A stretch of 64,000 nucleotides of DNA, taken from contig NZ_CP031153.1 of NCBI RefSeq assembly GCF_003352465.1, positions 4,426,001-4,490,000 of the forward strand, given 5' to 3'. The stretch comes from Kordia sp. SMS9. Lineage in GTDB: Bacteria; Bacteroidota; Bacteroidia; Flavobacteriales; Flavobacteriaceae. Position 1 is the stretch's first letter; each line of letters begins with the position of its first letter. The notes under the pieces were generated by a model. It was given only the letters and a program-made list of their open reading frames with translations, ran no database searches and was not told where the DNA came from. The translations under genes were made by a program, and so were the position numbers. This document shows positions 1-8,311 of this stretch, piece after piece.

Positions 1-479
1 GCACTGTCGATTTTACCGTAAGAGATTCAGCAGATAACGATATTACAAGCGTTACCAATGCAGATTTCAGTTTGCTCGCCAAAACAGATTATGATTTTTC
101 ATTAGTCACTTCACTTGCCAAACAATCAGGTTTGCTCAATATGGCGTATGCAACCAGTTGTGATGAAGAATTTATTATTACCAAACTTGTTACAAATGTG
201 GAATTGACAGCTGATGTACCACTTTTCGGAATTGACGCAGGAAACTCGCTAAACGATCATGTGCTGGTTGGTTTTGGTGTTGTTTCTGGTGACACTGGAT
301 TTTCTATGAACGACATGAAAAACGCATTGAACTACGAAATAAACAATATCTACGAAGATTACTTTTTGACCTTTGATACCACAATTCCCACAGAAACAAC
401 AACTACTTTTACACTGACAATCACCTTTGAAAATGATGAACAGTTAACGCGTGTTTCCACACCTGTAACCTTTCAATAA
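1..479 (+). CDS. C-terminal part of an unrecognised, probably secreted protein
   Basis: The reading frame is open from the left edge, with codons starting at base 3, to a TAA at 477-479, so the true start lies outside the window. About 158 residues are visible. They are rich in Thr, Asp and beta-prone stretches, have a single Cys, and end in a Thr-rich beta segment typical of Bacteroidetes surface lipoproteins. I see no catalytic motif and no type IX sorting domain. The next gene is convergent. Function unknown; that it is the end of a real protein is likely from codon use. Confidence 0.6.
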   Translation, partial: TVDFTVRDSADNDITSVTNADFSLLAKTDYDFSLVTSLAKQSGLLNMAYATSCDEEFIITKLVTNVELTADVPLFGIDAGNSLNDHVLVGFGVVSGDTGFSMNDMKNALNYEINNIYEDYFLTFDTTIPTETTTTFTLTITFENDEQLTRVSTPVTFQ

Positions 480-491
480 ACGCGTAGAAAC

Positions 492-1502
492 TTACAACCC
501 ATAATCCAACGGCAAGGTATTTGCCAAACGCTTGTCTCCCAAAACGCCTCCAAAAGAGATTCTTCTCGGTGGTGAATAATTTCCGTATTTGTTGATTACA
601 AATTCTTTGTCACTATCAAGAATTGTCATGAATGATTTTTCAAAACGATCATACACAATCACTACTTTGTCAGTCAAAAATTTTACGTGTGTATCTTCGC
701 CTTTAGGTGTAATTCTAAAATATTTATACGGCGGTACAATAAATCCTTTGTGGAAAATTTGAAAGCCGTTTTCTGTCAACTGTTTTCTTGCCAACGAACG
801 CATGAAATACAAGACTGATTGCCCAAATTCTAGTTCGCGTGCTTTTCGGTATTTTCTTGGGACACGTTTGTTCAATTCTGTGTAAAAGGTTGCCCCTTCA
901 ATATATACACTGCGCGTGAGTACTTTTCCTGTGGTAGTGAGTCGCAAATCCGCTTCAAAATCTTCCATAGTATACGCAACCGTATATCCTAAATATTTAT
1001 TTTTAATGATGATGGGTTTTTCGGCATACGCATTTAGTTTTTGCGTGGTAGGATTGTAGGTCAATTTAATGTCGTCTAAATTCAGAATTCGACACTCAAA
1101 AGGTTCTACGGAAGTCCCTATAAATTCACGTTTAAAAATATCTAACTTTTTTTGGCGCGACCAAGGATCATTTTCTAAATATACCGTTCCTAAGGCTTGA
1201 GGTTTGAGTGTCATGTAAATTTTTGCTCCGTTTTCTAGCTTTCGTACATTAAATAATAATGTTTGATAGCCAATAAAACTAACCACCAATGGCGAATTGG
1301 TAGATGGTTTATATTTGATGTAAAACTTACCTTCTTCATTGGTGGCAGTTCCAATGGTTGTACCATCAAAATATACAGAAACGCCGTACAAAGGTTCTTG
1401 TGTGTTTTTGTCTAATATATAGGCTTCAAGGGTTTGGGCAAAAGAAAATGAAGCAAAGAATACACTAAAGCAAATTAAGAATTTTGAGTAATTTTTCATC
1501 AT
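492..1502 (-). CDS. secreted protein with carboxypeptidase-like regulatory (CarboxypepD_reg) domain
   Basis: The protein has about 336 residues. I chose the start at 1502 (tandem Met-Met-Lys) because a clear signal peptide follows, ending at SFSFAQ; the longer frame upstream overlaps the divergent gene's promoter. Residues about 22-115 form the beta-sandwich CarboxypepD_reg/CNA_B-like domain seen at the N-terminus of SusC receptors (YILDKNTQEPLYGVSVYFDG, then ATNEEGKFYIKY). The remainder is unassigned and beta-rich, with a basic patch. There is no TonB plug or barrel, so this is a stand-alone surface protein, perhaps in the outer membrane or periplasm. It is transcribed divergently from the 1567 gene. 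Exact role unknown. Confidence 0.75.
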   Translation of the reverse strand: MMKNYSKFLICFSVFFASFSFAQTLEAYILDKNTQEPLYGVSVYFDGTTIGTATNEEGKFYIKYKPSTNSPLVVSFIGYQTLLFNVRKLENGAKIYMTLKPQALGTVYLENDPWSRQKKLDIFKREFIGTSVEPFECRILNLDDIKLTYNPTTQKLNAYAEKPIIIKNKYLGYTVAYTMEDFEADLRLTTTGKVLTRSVYIEGATFYTELNKRVPRKYRKARELEFGQSVLYFMRSLARKQLTENGFQIFHKGFIVPPYKYFRITPKGEDTHVKFLTDKVVIVYDRFEKSFMTILDSDKEFVINKYGNYSPPRRISFGGVLGDKRLANTLPLDYGL

Positions 1503-1566
1503 AGCAATTTTGATTGATGGTTCCTTAAAAATAATAATTATTTTTGTCAAAAGAGTATTACATCTT

Positions 1567-2328
1567 ATGAACTTTACCGAACTTAAATCTTTTCTCGACG
1601 AAAAAGTACTTGAATACAATCAACCCAAATTCGTAGAAAGTGATCCAATTCAAATTCCCTATCAATTTCAGCAAAAAGAAGACATTGAAATCGCTGCTTT
1701 TTTGACGGCTACCATTGCATGGGGCAATCGAAAAATGATCAACAATAATGCCAAAAAAATGATGGATTTGTTGGGCAATTCGCCCTATGATTTTGTGATG
1801 AATCACACCGAAGAAGACTTGGAATCTCTGCAATCATTCGTACATCGAACCTTCAACGGAACAGATTTTACTTTCTTTATCAAAGCCTTAAAAAACATCT
1901 ATGAACGTCATGGCGGATTGGAAGCTGTTTTTGCGAATGCGAACACCAAAAATTTACAAGAAAGTATTTCAGCATTTAAAGAAGTTTTTTTCAGCATTCC
2001 ACACCCTGAGCGAACTCGAAAACATGTTTCAGATCCCAACAAAGGAAGTGCTGCCAAACGCATTAATATGTTTCTTCGTTGGATGGTTCGCAATGACAAT
2101 ACAGGTGTTGATTTCGGCATTTGGTCTTCACTTTCACCATCGCAACTATCCTGTCCGCTAGATGTACATTCTGGAAATGTGGCACGAAAGTTAGGCTTAT
2201 TGAAACGCAAACAAAACGATGCCAAAGCTTTGCTTGAACTAGACACAGCATTGCGAAAGCTAGATCCGAATGATCCTGTAAAGTATGATTTTGCATTGTT
2301 TGGATTGGGCGTTTTTGAGAAGTTTTAG
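1567..2328 (+). CDS. TIGR02757/DUF2400 family protein
   Basis: A 253-residue protein starting at ATG 1567 (MNFTELKSFLDEKV); the in-frame upstream Met would read through the intergenic promoter. The sequence matches the conserved Bacteroidetes/Proteobacteria family TIGR02757: an N-terminal LxxKVxxYNxPxFxxxDPIxIPxxF segment, a central AFLTATIAWGNRKMI helix, an NMFLRWMVRND motif, and a C-terminal LDVHSGNVARKLGLL plus DPVKYDFALFGLG ending. The C-terminal part resembles helix-hairpin-helix DNA glycosylase folds, but the family has no established activity. Family assignment is confident; function unknown. Confidence 0.9.
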   Translation: MNFTELKSFLDEKVLEYNQPKFVESDPIQIPYQFQQKEDIEIAAFLTATIAWGNRKMINNNAKKMMDLLGNSPYDFVMNHTEEDLESLQSFVHRTFNGTDFTFFIKALKNIYERHGGLEAVFANANTKNLQESISAFKEVFFSIPHPERTRKHVSDPNKGSAAKRINMFLRWMVRNDNTGVDFGIWSSLSPSQLSCPLDVHSGNVARKLGLLKRKQNDAKALLELDTALRKLDPNDPVKYDFALFGLGVFEKF

Positions 2329-2370
2329 TTTTAGGTTTTGTAAAAATAGGTAGTGTTTGGTACATACTAA

Positions 2371-2397
2371 AAAAACCTCATCAATTGATAAGGTTTT
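2371..2397. terminator. bidirectional terminator hairpin
   Basis: AAAACCT and AGGTTTT flank an inner TCAATTGA palindrome, with A and T tracts on both sides. It lies between the convergent genes ending at 2328 and 2424, so it can stop both. Confidence 0.7.
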
Positions 2398-2423
2398 AAA
2401 TTCTATTTTATGTGTGTGTTTTA

Positions 2424-2849
2424 CTATTTCACGCGATCGAAAACAATAGCATCATTCGAAAAATCAGTTGGTCTTCCTGTGCCACCACCAAACGTCATCG
2501 CCATTTGCATTTCATTTCTGGATTTCATGTTGATAATGCCTTTCAAACGTCCTAATTCTTTATTTGCTTTGTTATCTATGATGATAAAATCGATTCCTTT
2601 TGGAGACATTCCGCTGTTTACGGTATACTTCATAGCTGCATTTACTCCTTGGTGGTTGTATGATTTTCCGCCCATCGTTTGACCGTTGAACTCAAAGGTT
2701 GCATAACCGTCGCTTGACAAGGTTAGGAATCCAATATCGCCTTTGTCTTTTCCTTTCCATTTTCCCACATAATCACCTTCTGGTGCAGTAAAGGAAAATA
2801 AAAGTAGTAACGCAACAAGAGCAAACGATAGTTTTTTTAAAATTTTCAT
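2424..2849 (-). CDS. small secreted protein, lipocalin-like in size
   Basis: A 141-residue protein with a typical signal peptide (about residues 1-22, cleaved after FSFTAP or nearby). The mature part starts with a GDYVGKWKGK motif and continues with alternating beta strands (GFLTLSSDGYATFEFNG, MQMAMTFGGG), as in small lipocalin-like or DUF4488-like beta-barrels of Bacteroidetes. It has no Cys lipobox. Single gene, convergent with the TIGR02757 gene and separated by a hairpin terminator. Function unknown. Confidence 0.7.
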   Translation of the reverse strand: MKILKKLSFALVALLLLFSFTAPEGDYVGKWKGKDKGDIGFLTLSSDGYATFEFNGQTMGGKSYNHQGVNAAMKYTVNSGMSPKGIDFIIIDNKANKELGRLKGIINMKSRNEMQMAMTFGGGTGRPTDFSNDAIVFDRVK

Positions 2850-2954
2850 AATCGGGATTTTAATAAGTTTTCTGTCAACAATATAAATTAATATTTTTAA
2901 ATTGACTAATTATTTTTTTGTGTTTGATTTGATATTCTTTTCTCTATAAGCAAT

Positions 2955-4511
2955 TTACATGCCAACAATTGCCGCTTCTGCACAACGTTCGCCATCCATT
3001 GCCGCAGAAACGATTCCGCCAGCATAACCGCCGCCTTCGCCACACGGAAATAATCCTGCTACTTCTGGATGTTCTAAGTTTTCTTTTCTGGGAATGTTTA
3101 CGGGCGAAGATGTCCGCGATTCTACACCCACAATATTTGCTTGATCCGTGTAGTAACCATTCATTTTTTGTCCAAATGCCGCAAAGCCTTTTCGCAAACG
3201 TCCGCCAATGCTTTTTGGTAATAATGAATGCAACGGTGCCGATTGTAAACCTGGTTGATACGACGTCGGATTCAAATCGGTTGATAATTTCCCTTCTACA
3301 AAATCTGTTAAGCGTTGTGCGGGTGCTACCTGACTTCTTCCGCCAGCCGTAAATGCCAAACGTTCCAAATCTTTTTGAAACTCCAAGCCTTTCAACACGC
3401 CATATTGTTCGTATTTGTATAAATCTTTGTCTGCGTTGATTTCTACCACAATTCCCGAATTGGCAAACTTGTTATTTCGTCGCGATGGAGACATTCCGTT
3501 GACCACGATTTCGCCATTGGCTGTTGCAGCAGGAACGATAAATCCGCCCGGACACATACAAAACGAATATACACCTCGATCGCGCACTTGATGCACCAAA
3601 CTGTAGGCTGCGGCTGGTAATAATTCGTTTCGTTCGCCTGTACAATGGTATTGAATGTTGTCTATAATTTCTTGTGGATGTTCCACACGAACGCCCATGG
3701 CAAAAGATTTTGCTTTCAGTTGGACTTCTTTTTTGTGAAGCAACTCGTAGATATCTCTTGCGGAATGTCCTGTGGCTAGAATCACGCGATTTGCGGTCAA
3801 TTCGCGTCCATCTTGCAAATGAATTGCTTGTATTTTATTTTCTTTGATGATGAAATCGGTCACGCGGGTTTCAAAGTGAATTTCGCCGCCGTATTTTAAG
3901 ATGGTTTCCCGAATATTTTTTACAACATTGGGAAGTTTATTCGTTCCGATATGCGGATGTGCATCTACCAAAATTTGTTCGGTAGCTCCGTGATACACTA
4001 GATTTTCAAAAATTCTGCGGACATCGCCACGTTTTAGACTTCGTGTATATAGTTTACCATCCGAATACGTTCCTGCGCCACCTTCGCCAAAGCAATAGTT
4101 TGAATCTTCATTCACAACATGCTCTTGGTTGATGGCACGCAAATCGCGACGACGTTCTTGTACATTTTTTCCGCGTTCGAGTACAATCGGTTTAAAGCCT
4201 AATTCAATACAACGCAAGGCTGCATACATTCCTGCGGGACCAAAACCGACAATGTGAATTTCTTTTGCGTTAGACACATCTTTGTAATCAAACTGATATT
4301 CGCTCGCTTCGGGAAGTGCTTCACGAATGTATACGGCAACCTTGTAATTAAAAATAATCAATGGTTTACGGGCATCAATGGATTTTCGCAATACTTTGAT
4401 TCCTGTGATCTCTTCTGCGGACACACCCAGTTGTTTTTGGGCTTTCTGCACCAAAATGTCTTCCTGTGTTTCTTCTTCCAGCGTAACGCGTAGTTGGAGT
4501 TCTTTGATCAT
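2955..4511 (-). CDS. NAD(P)/FAD-dependent oxidoreductase, COG2509 type
   Basis: A 518-residue flavoprotein. Residues 1-85 form the small alpha/beta N-terminal domain typical of COG2509. It is followed by an FAD-binding Rossmann motif (HIVGFGPAGMYAALRCIELG, GxGxxG variant), the ERGKNVQERRRD segment, a conserved CFGEGGAGTYSDGKLYTR motif, and the C-terminal FPCGEGGGYAGGIVSAAMDGER motif that contacts FAD. Length and motif order agree with the family. Substrate is unknown; the proteins are often labelled uncharacterised FAD-dependent dehydrogenase. It starts at ATG 4511 and stands alone, the next upstream gene being divergent. Confidence 0.88.
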   Translation of the reverse strand: MIKELQLRVTLEEETQEDILVQKAQKQLGVSAEEITGIKVLRKSIDARKPLIIFNYKVAVYIREALPEASEYQFDYKDVSNAKEIHIVGFGPAGMYAALRCIELGFKPIVLERGKNVQERRRDLRAINQEHVVNEDSNYCFGEGGAGTYSDGKLYTRSLKRGDVRRIFENLVYHGATEQILVDAHPHIGTNKLPNVVKNIRETILKYGGEIHFETRVTDFIIKENKIQAIHLQDGRELTANRVILATGHSARDIYELLHKKEVQLKAKSFAMGVRVEHPQEIIDNIQYHCTGERNELLPAAAYSLVHQVRDRGVYSFCMCPGGFIVPAATANGEIVVNGMSPSRRNNKFANSGIVVEINADKDLYKYEQYGVLKGLEFQKDLERLAFTAGGRSQVAPAQRLTDFVEGKLSTDLNPTSYQPGLQSAPLHSLLPKSIGGRLRKGFAAFGQKMNGYYTDQANIVGVESRTSSPVNIPRKENLEHPEVAGLFPCGEGGGYAGGIVSAAMDGERCAEAAIVGM

Positions 4512-4709
4512 GCTGCGAAGTTATTGTTTTTTTAGTTTATATGTTTAAGAGTTTATGTGTTTAGTTTTTCAGATTGGACTACGGGAAACCACATTGTGTA
4601 TGTGTGAGTTTTGTTTTACTTTTATGGAAAATGACAGAACGTGAATGTAAAATTAGTTTTTGTTATTTACCAATTTTGGTGTAAAAATAGGAATTCTGCA
4701 TATACATAC

Positions 4710-4720
4710 GTTGAGCACAA
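4710..4720 (+). repeat. left attC-core-like motif GTTGAGC plus ACAA
   Basis: GTTGAGC at 4710-4716 fits the integron core-site consensus GTTRRRY. It lies 27 bp before the first gene of a two-gene module. With one mismatch, its reverse complement recurs just after the module (GTGCCCAAC, 6429-6437). The match is seen; a role as a recombination boundary is inference, as no integrase is present. Confidence 0.35.
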
Positions 4721-4743
4721 TTTGAAAAGACATAGAACTAAAT

Positions 4744-5679
4744 ATGGGAAATTTAAGAATTAAACTAAAATACAAGAGTTTCGAAATAGAACTTGAGGGA
4801 GACAAAGACACCGTTCAATCCGAATTTAAGGACATAAAAGAAAACGGACTTGGAAACATTGTTATGGGAGTTGATATGTCGGAAACAACATATTTAGTTG
4901 AGCAACCAGAAAGCGGAATACCAAAACAAATTGCTCAAGCGGAAAGCATTGATTTTACCGATAGTGATGTTCCTAGTTTAAAAGATGTCCTAATGAAACA
5001 ACTTCCATCAAGCGAGAGAGAATGGATTTTAGTTTATGCTTATTATGCAACCGAATTTGGTAGCAAACCCTTTACTAGTAAAAACATATTAGAAGCTTAC
5101 GAAAGCACTAAACGAAAAACGACTAGTCGACACGCTAATATGTCTCAAAATATTAAAGCACTTTTCAACAAAGGGTATTTTAGTGCACTTAATGACGAAG
5201 AATTTATTCTAACTAATGATGGTAAACATCAAGCAAATGAGATAATTACAAGAACTCATTCCACACCATTAAAACAGAAAAAGCCAAAATCAAAAGCAAC
5301 TAAATCAAACACGAAATCCAATAAAACAAGTAAAACTTCAAGTTCAAAATTTGTAGTTTTAAGAGATTTGAATTTACGACCTACTGATAAAGTTTCTTTG
5401 ACCGACTACGTAAAAAACTATGAAATAAAATCTAACGGAGACCGAATAATTGTAATAATCAATTATCTTAAAGAAATTCTGAAAATTGATAAGGTTACTA
5501 TTAATCATATATATACAGCTTTCTTTGTCCTAAAATGTAAAATACCTGCAAGTTTCTATCAAGTAGTGGCTAACACTAAAAGTCGTAGTAATTTGATTGA
5601 TTTCAATAAAGTTGACGATATTAAATTATCTACACAAGGTTCAAATAGAGTAAGGCTAGATATTGTAAAAAAGAAGTAG
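4744..5679 (+). CDS. unknown protein with two winged-helix-like segments joined by a basic linker
   Basis: A 311-residue protein I do not recognise. Residues 1-55 are a beta-strand-rich start (LRIKLKYKSFEIELEGD). Residues 85-168 form a helical, winged-helix-like block (EREWILVYAYYATEFGSKPFTSKNI ending in EEFILTNDGK). Residues 173-203 are a Lys/Ser/Thr-rich linker. Residues 205-311 form a second helical block with a DRIIVIINYLKEIL helix, VTINHIYTAFFVLK and a final STQGSNRVRLDI wing. The two blocks look like copies of one fold. It is cytoplasmic with no signal peptide. It is followed after 5 nt by the 5685 gene, so the pair is an operon. The block layout suggests nucleic-acid binding (inference). 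Confidence 0.75.
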   Translation: MGNLRIKLKYKSFEIELEGDKDTVQSEFKDIKENGLGNIVMGVDMSETTYLVEQPESGIPKQIAQAESIDFTDSDVPSLKDVLMKQLPSSEREWILVYAYYATEFGSKPFTSKNILEAYESTKRKTTSRHANMSQNIKALFNKGYFSALNDEEFILTNDGKHQANEIITRTHSTPLKQKKPKSKATKSNTKSNKTSKTSSSKFVVLRDLNLRPTDKVSLTDYVKNYEIKSNGDRIIVIINYLKEILKIDKVTINHIYTAFFVLKCKIPASFYQVVANTKSRSNLIDFNKVDDIKLSTQGSNRVRLDIVKKK

Positions 5680-5684
5680 TGTAA

Positions 5685-6422
5685 ATGAAAGGATTAGAAA
5701 GTTTTATACTAACTGTAACTGATTTTAATGACTTAACTGCAAGTAAAAAAATAGATTTTTTCGCTTATTTTCTGTTAATCGAGCAAAAAGCAAAAGGATT
5801 TACAACTAAAGAAATTGCTGACTGTTTTGACAACTTACATTTAGAACCTTATTCAAATATTTCATCATATTTAAGTAATAACTCTAAAGGAAAGTCAAAG
5901 AAATTCTTGAAGAAAAATGGTTCCTATTTTTTAGAAAGAACCCATAAAGAAATTTTAGATTTAGGTTTTGGTAAAATACCTATTCCAAAAGCAATTGATT
6001 CAAAATATCTTCCTTTTGAGATATTTAGCGAAACTCGTGGATATATTACAAAATTAGCTGAACAAACAATTAATTCGTATGATTTAGAACTCTATGATGC
6101 GTGTTCAGTTCTCACAAGAAAGTTAGTGGAAATCCTTATAATTGAATCATTCGAGAGACACGGAATTGAAAATTTGATTAAGAAGAGCGATGGTAGTTTT
6201 TACTACTTAAGTGATTTGATAACAGAATTATTAAAAGAACCTAAATGGAATTTGAGTAGAAACACAAAACAGTCTCTACCAAAGATTAAGAAAAATGGAG
6301 ATTTGTCTGCTCATAATAGAAGGTATATCGCCAGAAAACCCGATTCGGATAAACTCAAGGATGATTTGAGAATTGTAATAGGAGAATTAATTCACATAAT
6401 TGACTATCCAAATTGGAAATAA
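5685..6422 (+). CDS. unknown protein with N-terminal helical block and DUF4145-like C-terminal half
   Basis: A 245-residue partner of the preceding gene. Residues 18-95 (KKIDFFAYFLLIEQKAKGFTTKEI, then a lysine-rich turn and GSYFLERTHKEILDLG) resemble the winged-helix-like blocks of the upstream protein. Residues 130-245 (LYDACSVLTRKLVEILIIESFERHG, then GDLSAHNRRYIARKPDSDKL) follow the pattern of the DUF4145/abortive-infection C-terminal-like helical domain found in restriction and phage-resistance contexts. It has no enzyme motif. Its position in an isolated, AT-rich two-gene cassette suggests an accessory, possibly defensive, function, but that is inference. Confidence 0.72.
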   Translation: MKGLESFILTVTDFNDLTASKKIDFFAYFLLIEQKAKGFTTKEIADCFDNLHLEPYSNISSYLSNNSKGKSKKFLKKNGSYFLERTHKEILDLGFGKIPIPKAIDSKYLPFEIFSETRGYITKLAEQTINSYDLELYDACSVLTRKLVEILIIESFERHGIENLIKKSDGSFYYLSDLITELLKEPKWNLSRNTKQSLPKIKKNGDLSAHNRRYIARKPDSDKLKDDLRIVIGELIHIIDYPNWK

Positions 6423-6428
6423 AAAACT

Positions 6429-6454
6429 GTGCCCAACAATGGTAACCGTTGCAC
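6429..6454 (+). repeat. right attC-like hairpin after the two-gene module
   Basis: GTGCCCAAC (6429-6437, containing GCCCAAC, which fits RYYYAAC) pairs imperfectly with GTTGCAC (6448-6454), leaving a two-base CC bulge; an inner GGTAACC can fold again. It starts 7 nt after the stop codon at 6422. This is shorter than a classical attC site. It may be a cassette boundary or simply a hairpin terminator without a T-tract. Confidence 0.35.
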
Positions 6455-6810
6455 AACCCTATAATTTCAAAAAAACAAGGCATTCTTAACACTTTTAAGC
6501 CTGTCTTTCTTTTTGCTCTCATTATAAATTCTAAAATTAATTCCGCTTACAATCAAGATATAATGACCAAATAGCGGCTTTATTTTAAAAATGACTAAAG
6601 CAAGTGATGTGGCTCCACTTTTTGTAGTTTTTGTGATGAATTTCAGGTATTTCTTTACGTTATAAGTTTATACTAATAGTTTTTCAATAAAAAGATAAAT
6701 AGTAAAATTTAAAAATTCGGCTTGTGTTTCATCCAAAAAACAACAGCTTATTTTCAACGCTATTTTTCATACACAAAACCATCAACTATAATTTAAGAAA
6801 ACGTAACGAT
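6455..6810. other. gene-free interval with a possible coding remnant on the minus strand
   Basis: No standard ORF with ATG fills this stretch. On the minus strand the frame 6467-6667 is open for 67 codons and ends in TGA. Its product reads like a short helical protein (KYLKFITKTTKSGATS, then a hydrophobic middle and a basic ESKKKDRLKSVKN tail), but there is no ATG or GTG, only CTG/TTG codons. It may be a decayed gene or a conserved non-coding element. The remainder is AT-rich with no hairpin of note. Confidence 0.25.
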
Positions 6811-6841
6811 TTGACTTATTTACCAAAAATTGGTAAATTTG
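6811..6841 (+). promoter_or_regulatory. parDE promoter 1 with overlapping ParD-type operator
   Basis: A Bacteroidetes-type promoter: TTG at 6811-6813, 20-nt spacer, TAAATTTG at 6834-6841 (TAnnTTTG). A perfect inverted repeat TTTACCAA-AAA-TTGGTAAA (6819-6837) lies between and over the -7 element, as expected for autorepression by a ribbon-helix-helix antitoxin. The same arrangement recurs at 19775-19804. Confidence 0.7.
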
Positions 6842-6863
6842 AAACAGTAAAAGATTTTTAAAG

Positions 6864-7112
6864 ATGAAAAATACATCCATTTCACTTGGCAACTACTTTG
6901 ATCAATTTGTAAGCGCTCAAGTTTCAGCTGGTCGATATAAAAACGTAAGTGAAGTAATCAGAGCTGGACTGCGGCTTTTGGAAAATGAAGAGAGTAAAGC
7001 AATTGCGTTAAAAAATGCAATTCAAGAAGGATTAAACAGTCCATTAGTTGAAGATTTTGACTTTGATGAAAATTTGAAAAGGCTAAAAGCTGAAAAAATA
7101 AAAAATGGCTAA
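6864..7112 (+). CDS. parD: type II antitoxin, ParD/CopG ribbon-helix-helix family
   Basis: An 82-residue protein. The N-terminal half (MKNTSISLGNYFDQFVSAQV, then SGRYKNVSEVIRAGLRLLE) is the classical ParD ribbon-helix-helix DNA-binding dimer. The acidic tail (VEDFDFDENLKRL) is the toxin-wrapping segment. It overlaps the toxin gene by 8 nt, the usual antitoxin-first order. It most likely represses its own promoter through the inverted repeat at 6819-6837. It is a close paralogue of the antitoxin at 19822. Confidence 0.92.
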   Translation: MKNTSISLGNYFDQFVSAQVSAGRYKNVSEVIRAGLRLLENEESKAIALKNAIQEGLNSPLVEDFDFDENLKRLKAEKIKNG

Positions 7113-7404
7113 AGTTATATTTAGACAAGAAGCCATTAATGATTTGAATGATATTTGGACGTACACTTATGAAAAATGGTCTGAAAAACAAGCCGACACG
7201 TATTATGCTACAATTAAAATAACGTGTAGTGGAATTGGAGAAAATCCAACTATTGGAAAAGAATATCATGGAATAAACAGAAAGCTACTCGGACTTACAT
7301 CTGGAAAACATATAATTTTTTATCAACAAATATCAAATGAAAGGATTGAAATTGTTAGAATTTTACATGAGCGAATGGACTTGGAAAATCAAATAACTTA
7401 CTAA
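7105..7404 (+). CDS. parE: type II toxin, ParE/RelE superfamily
   Basis: A 99-residue protein with the ParE fold signature: an N-terminal strand plus helix (EAINDLNDIWTYTYEKWSEKQADTYY), a central NPTIGKEY loop, an RKLLGLTSGKHIIFYQ strand pair and a C-terminal EIVRILHERMD strand-helix. ParE toxins poison DNA gyrase, while related RelE proteins cleave mRNA; sequence alone does not settle which applies, though ParE is favoured by the partner type. Translationally coupled to parD by overlap. Confidence 0.9.
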   Translation: MAKVIFRQEAINDLNDIWTYTYEKWSEKQADTYYATIKITCSGIGENPTIGKEYHGINRKLLGLTSGKHIIFYQQISNERIEIVRILHERMDLENQITY

Positions 7405-7485
7405 AAAATCATATGCTACAGTAGTGTAGTTAATAGTTGTTTTTAGTAAACTACCTTTACAAAAATCAAATCACAAAACTCACAA

Positions 7486-8145
7486 ATGCCAAAAACCAAA
7501 AAATTCTCAATTTTCATTACATTCATTTTGTGTGCACTAAGTGCCTGCAATACCGAACTTTCTAAAGATATCAATGGCACTTTTGGAATTTTAGCGACAG
7601 AATTAGAACGCAATACAATACAGCTAACAGAGGATATTAATTTAAAGATTTCGGAAGCTTCACAATCACGCGTCGAAGTTTCAGAGAATGAAAAGGTTTC
7701 AATTTTAAATCCTATACTTGATAGTGTAAGCATAGTTAAAATGAATACTTATCACAAACTGACTGAAGCATATGTAGCTTTCCTAACTGAGATTGAAGAC
7801 GAATTCATTCAAAGTGATACCAATCCGCTGATTCAAAATGGTGAGATTACACAAAGAGGAAAAGAATACTTGGGTAGAACTAAATTATATTCAGAAAAAA
7901 TTCAAAAATTATGGGACAATGAATTCACAAAAAATAAAGTCATTCTACAACTAAACACAGATCATATTCAAAATAGAAAAGGCACTAAAATTTCACACAT
8001 TTCCTACTATTTTGAAGACCTTCCAACAAAAGGAATCATAGTATATTTGAAACAGAAAAAATACAATGTTTTGTTACTAGAAAAAGATTTTTTGAATGAT
8101 CTAATTTTCCAAAACCTTACAACACAACCAAATTCAAAGAATTAA
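7486..8145 (+). CDS. unknown lipoprotein
   Basis: A 219-residue protein with a lipoprotein signal peptide (KKFSIFITFILCALSAC; LSAC lipobox with Cys at about residue 21). The mature part is charged and mainly helical (ELERNTIQLTEDINLKISEASQ, FIQSDTNPLIQNGEITQRGKEYLGRT), ending in beta-prone segments. No domain recognised. It is co-directional with parDE, 81 nt downstream, but a separate unit is likely. Probably anchored in the outer or inner membrane. Confidence 0.7.
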   Translation: MPKTKKFSIFITFILCALSACNTELSKDINGTFGILATELERNTIQLTEDINLKISEASQSRVEVSENEKVSILNPILDSVSIVKMNTYHKLTEAYVAFLTEIEDEFIQSDTNPLIQNGEITQRGKEYLGRTKLYSEKIQKLWDNEFTKNKVILQLNTDHIQNRKGTKISHISYYFEDLPTKGIIVYLKQKKYNVLLLEKDFLNDLIFQNLTTQPNSKN

Positions 8146-8311
8146 TTAGTTATCTAATTTTTTTAAAAACGCTATATTTTTCTTACGTATTTGTTTCCTG
8201 TTTTAATGAATTTAATAAGATATAAATCAGATTTTTTTAGTTTCAACTAATATTATTCTATCTTAAAAAAATCTACGTAACGAAACGTAGATTTAAAAAC
8301 TGACTTATTTT

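Noticed and set aside
4710..6454. Classical integron cassette
   Set aside because: Core-like motifs are present, but the right hairpin is only 26 nt, not a 57-140-nt attC, and no integron integrase is visible; kept as attC-like only.
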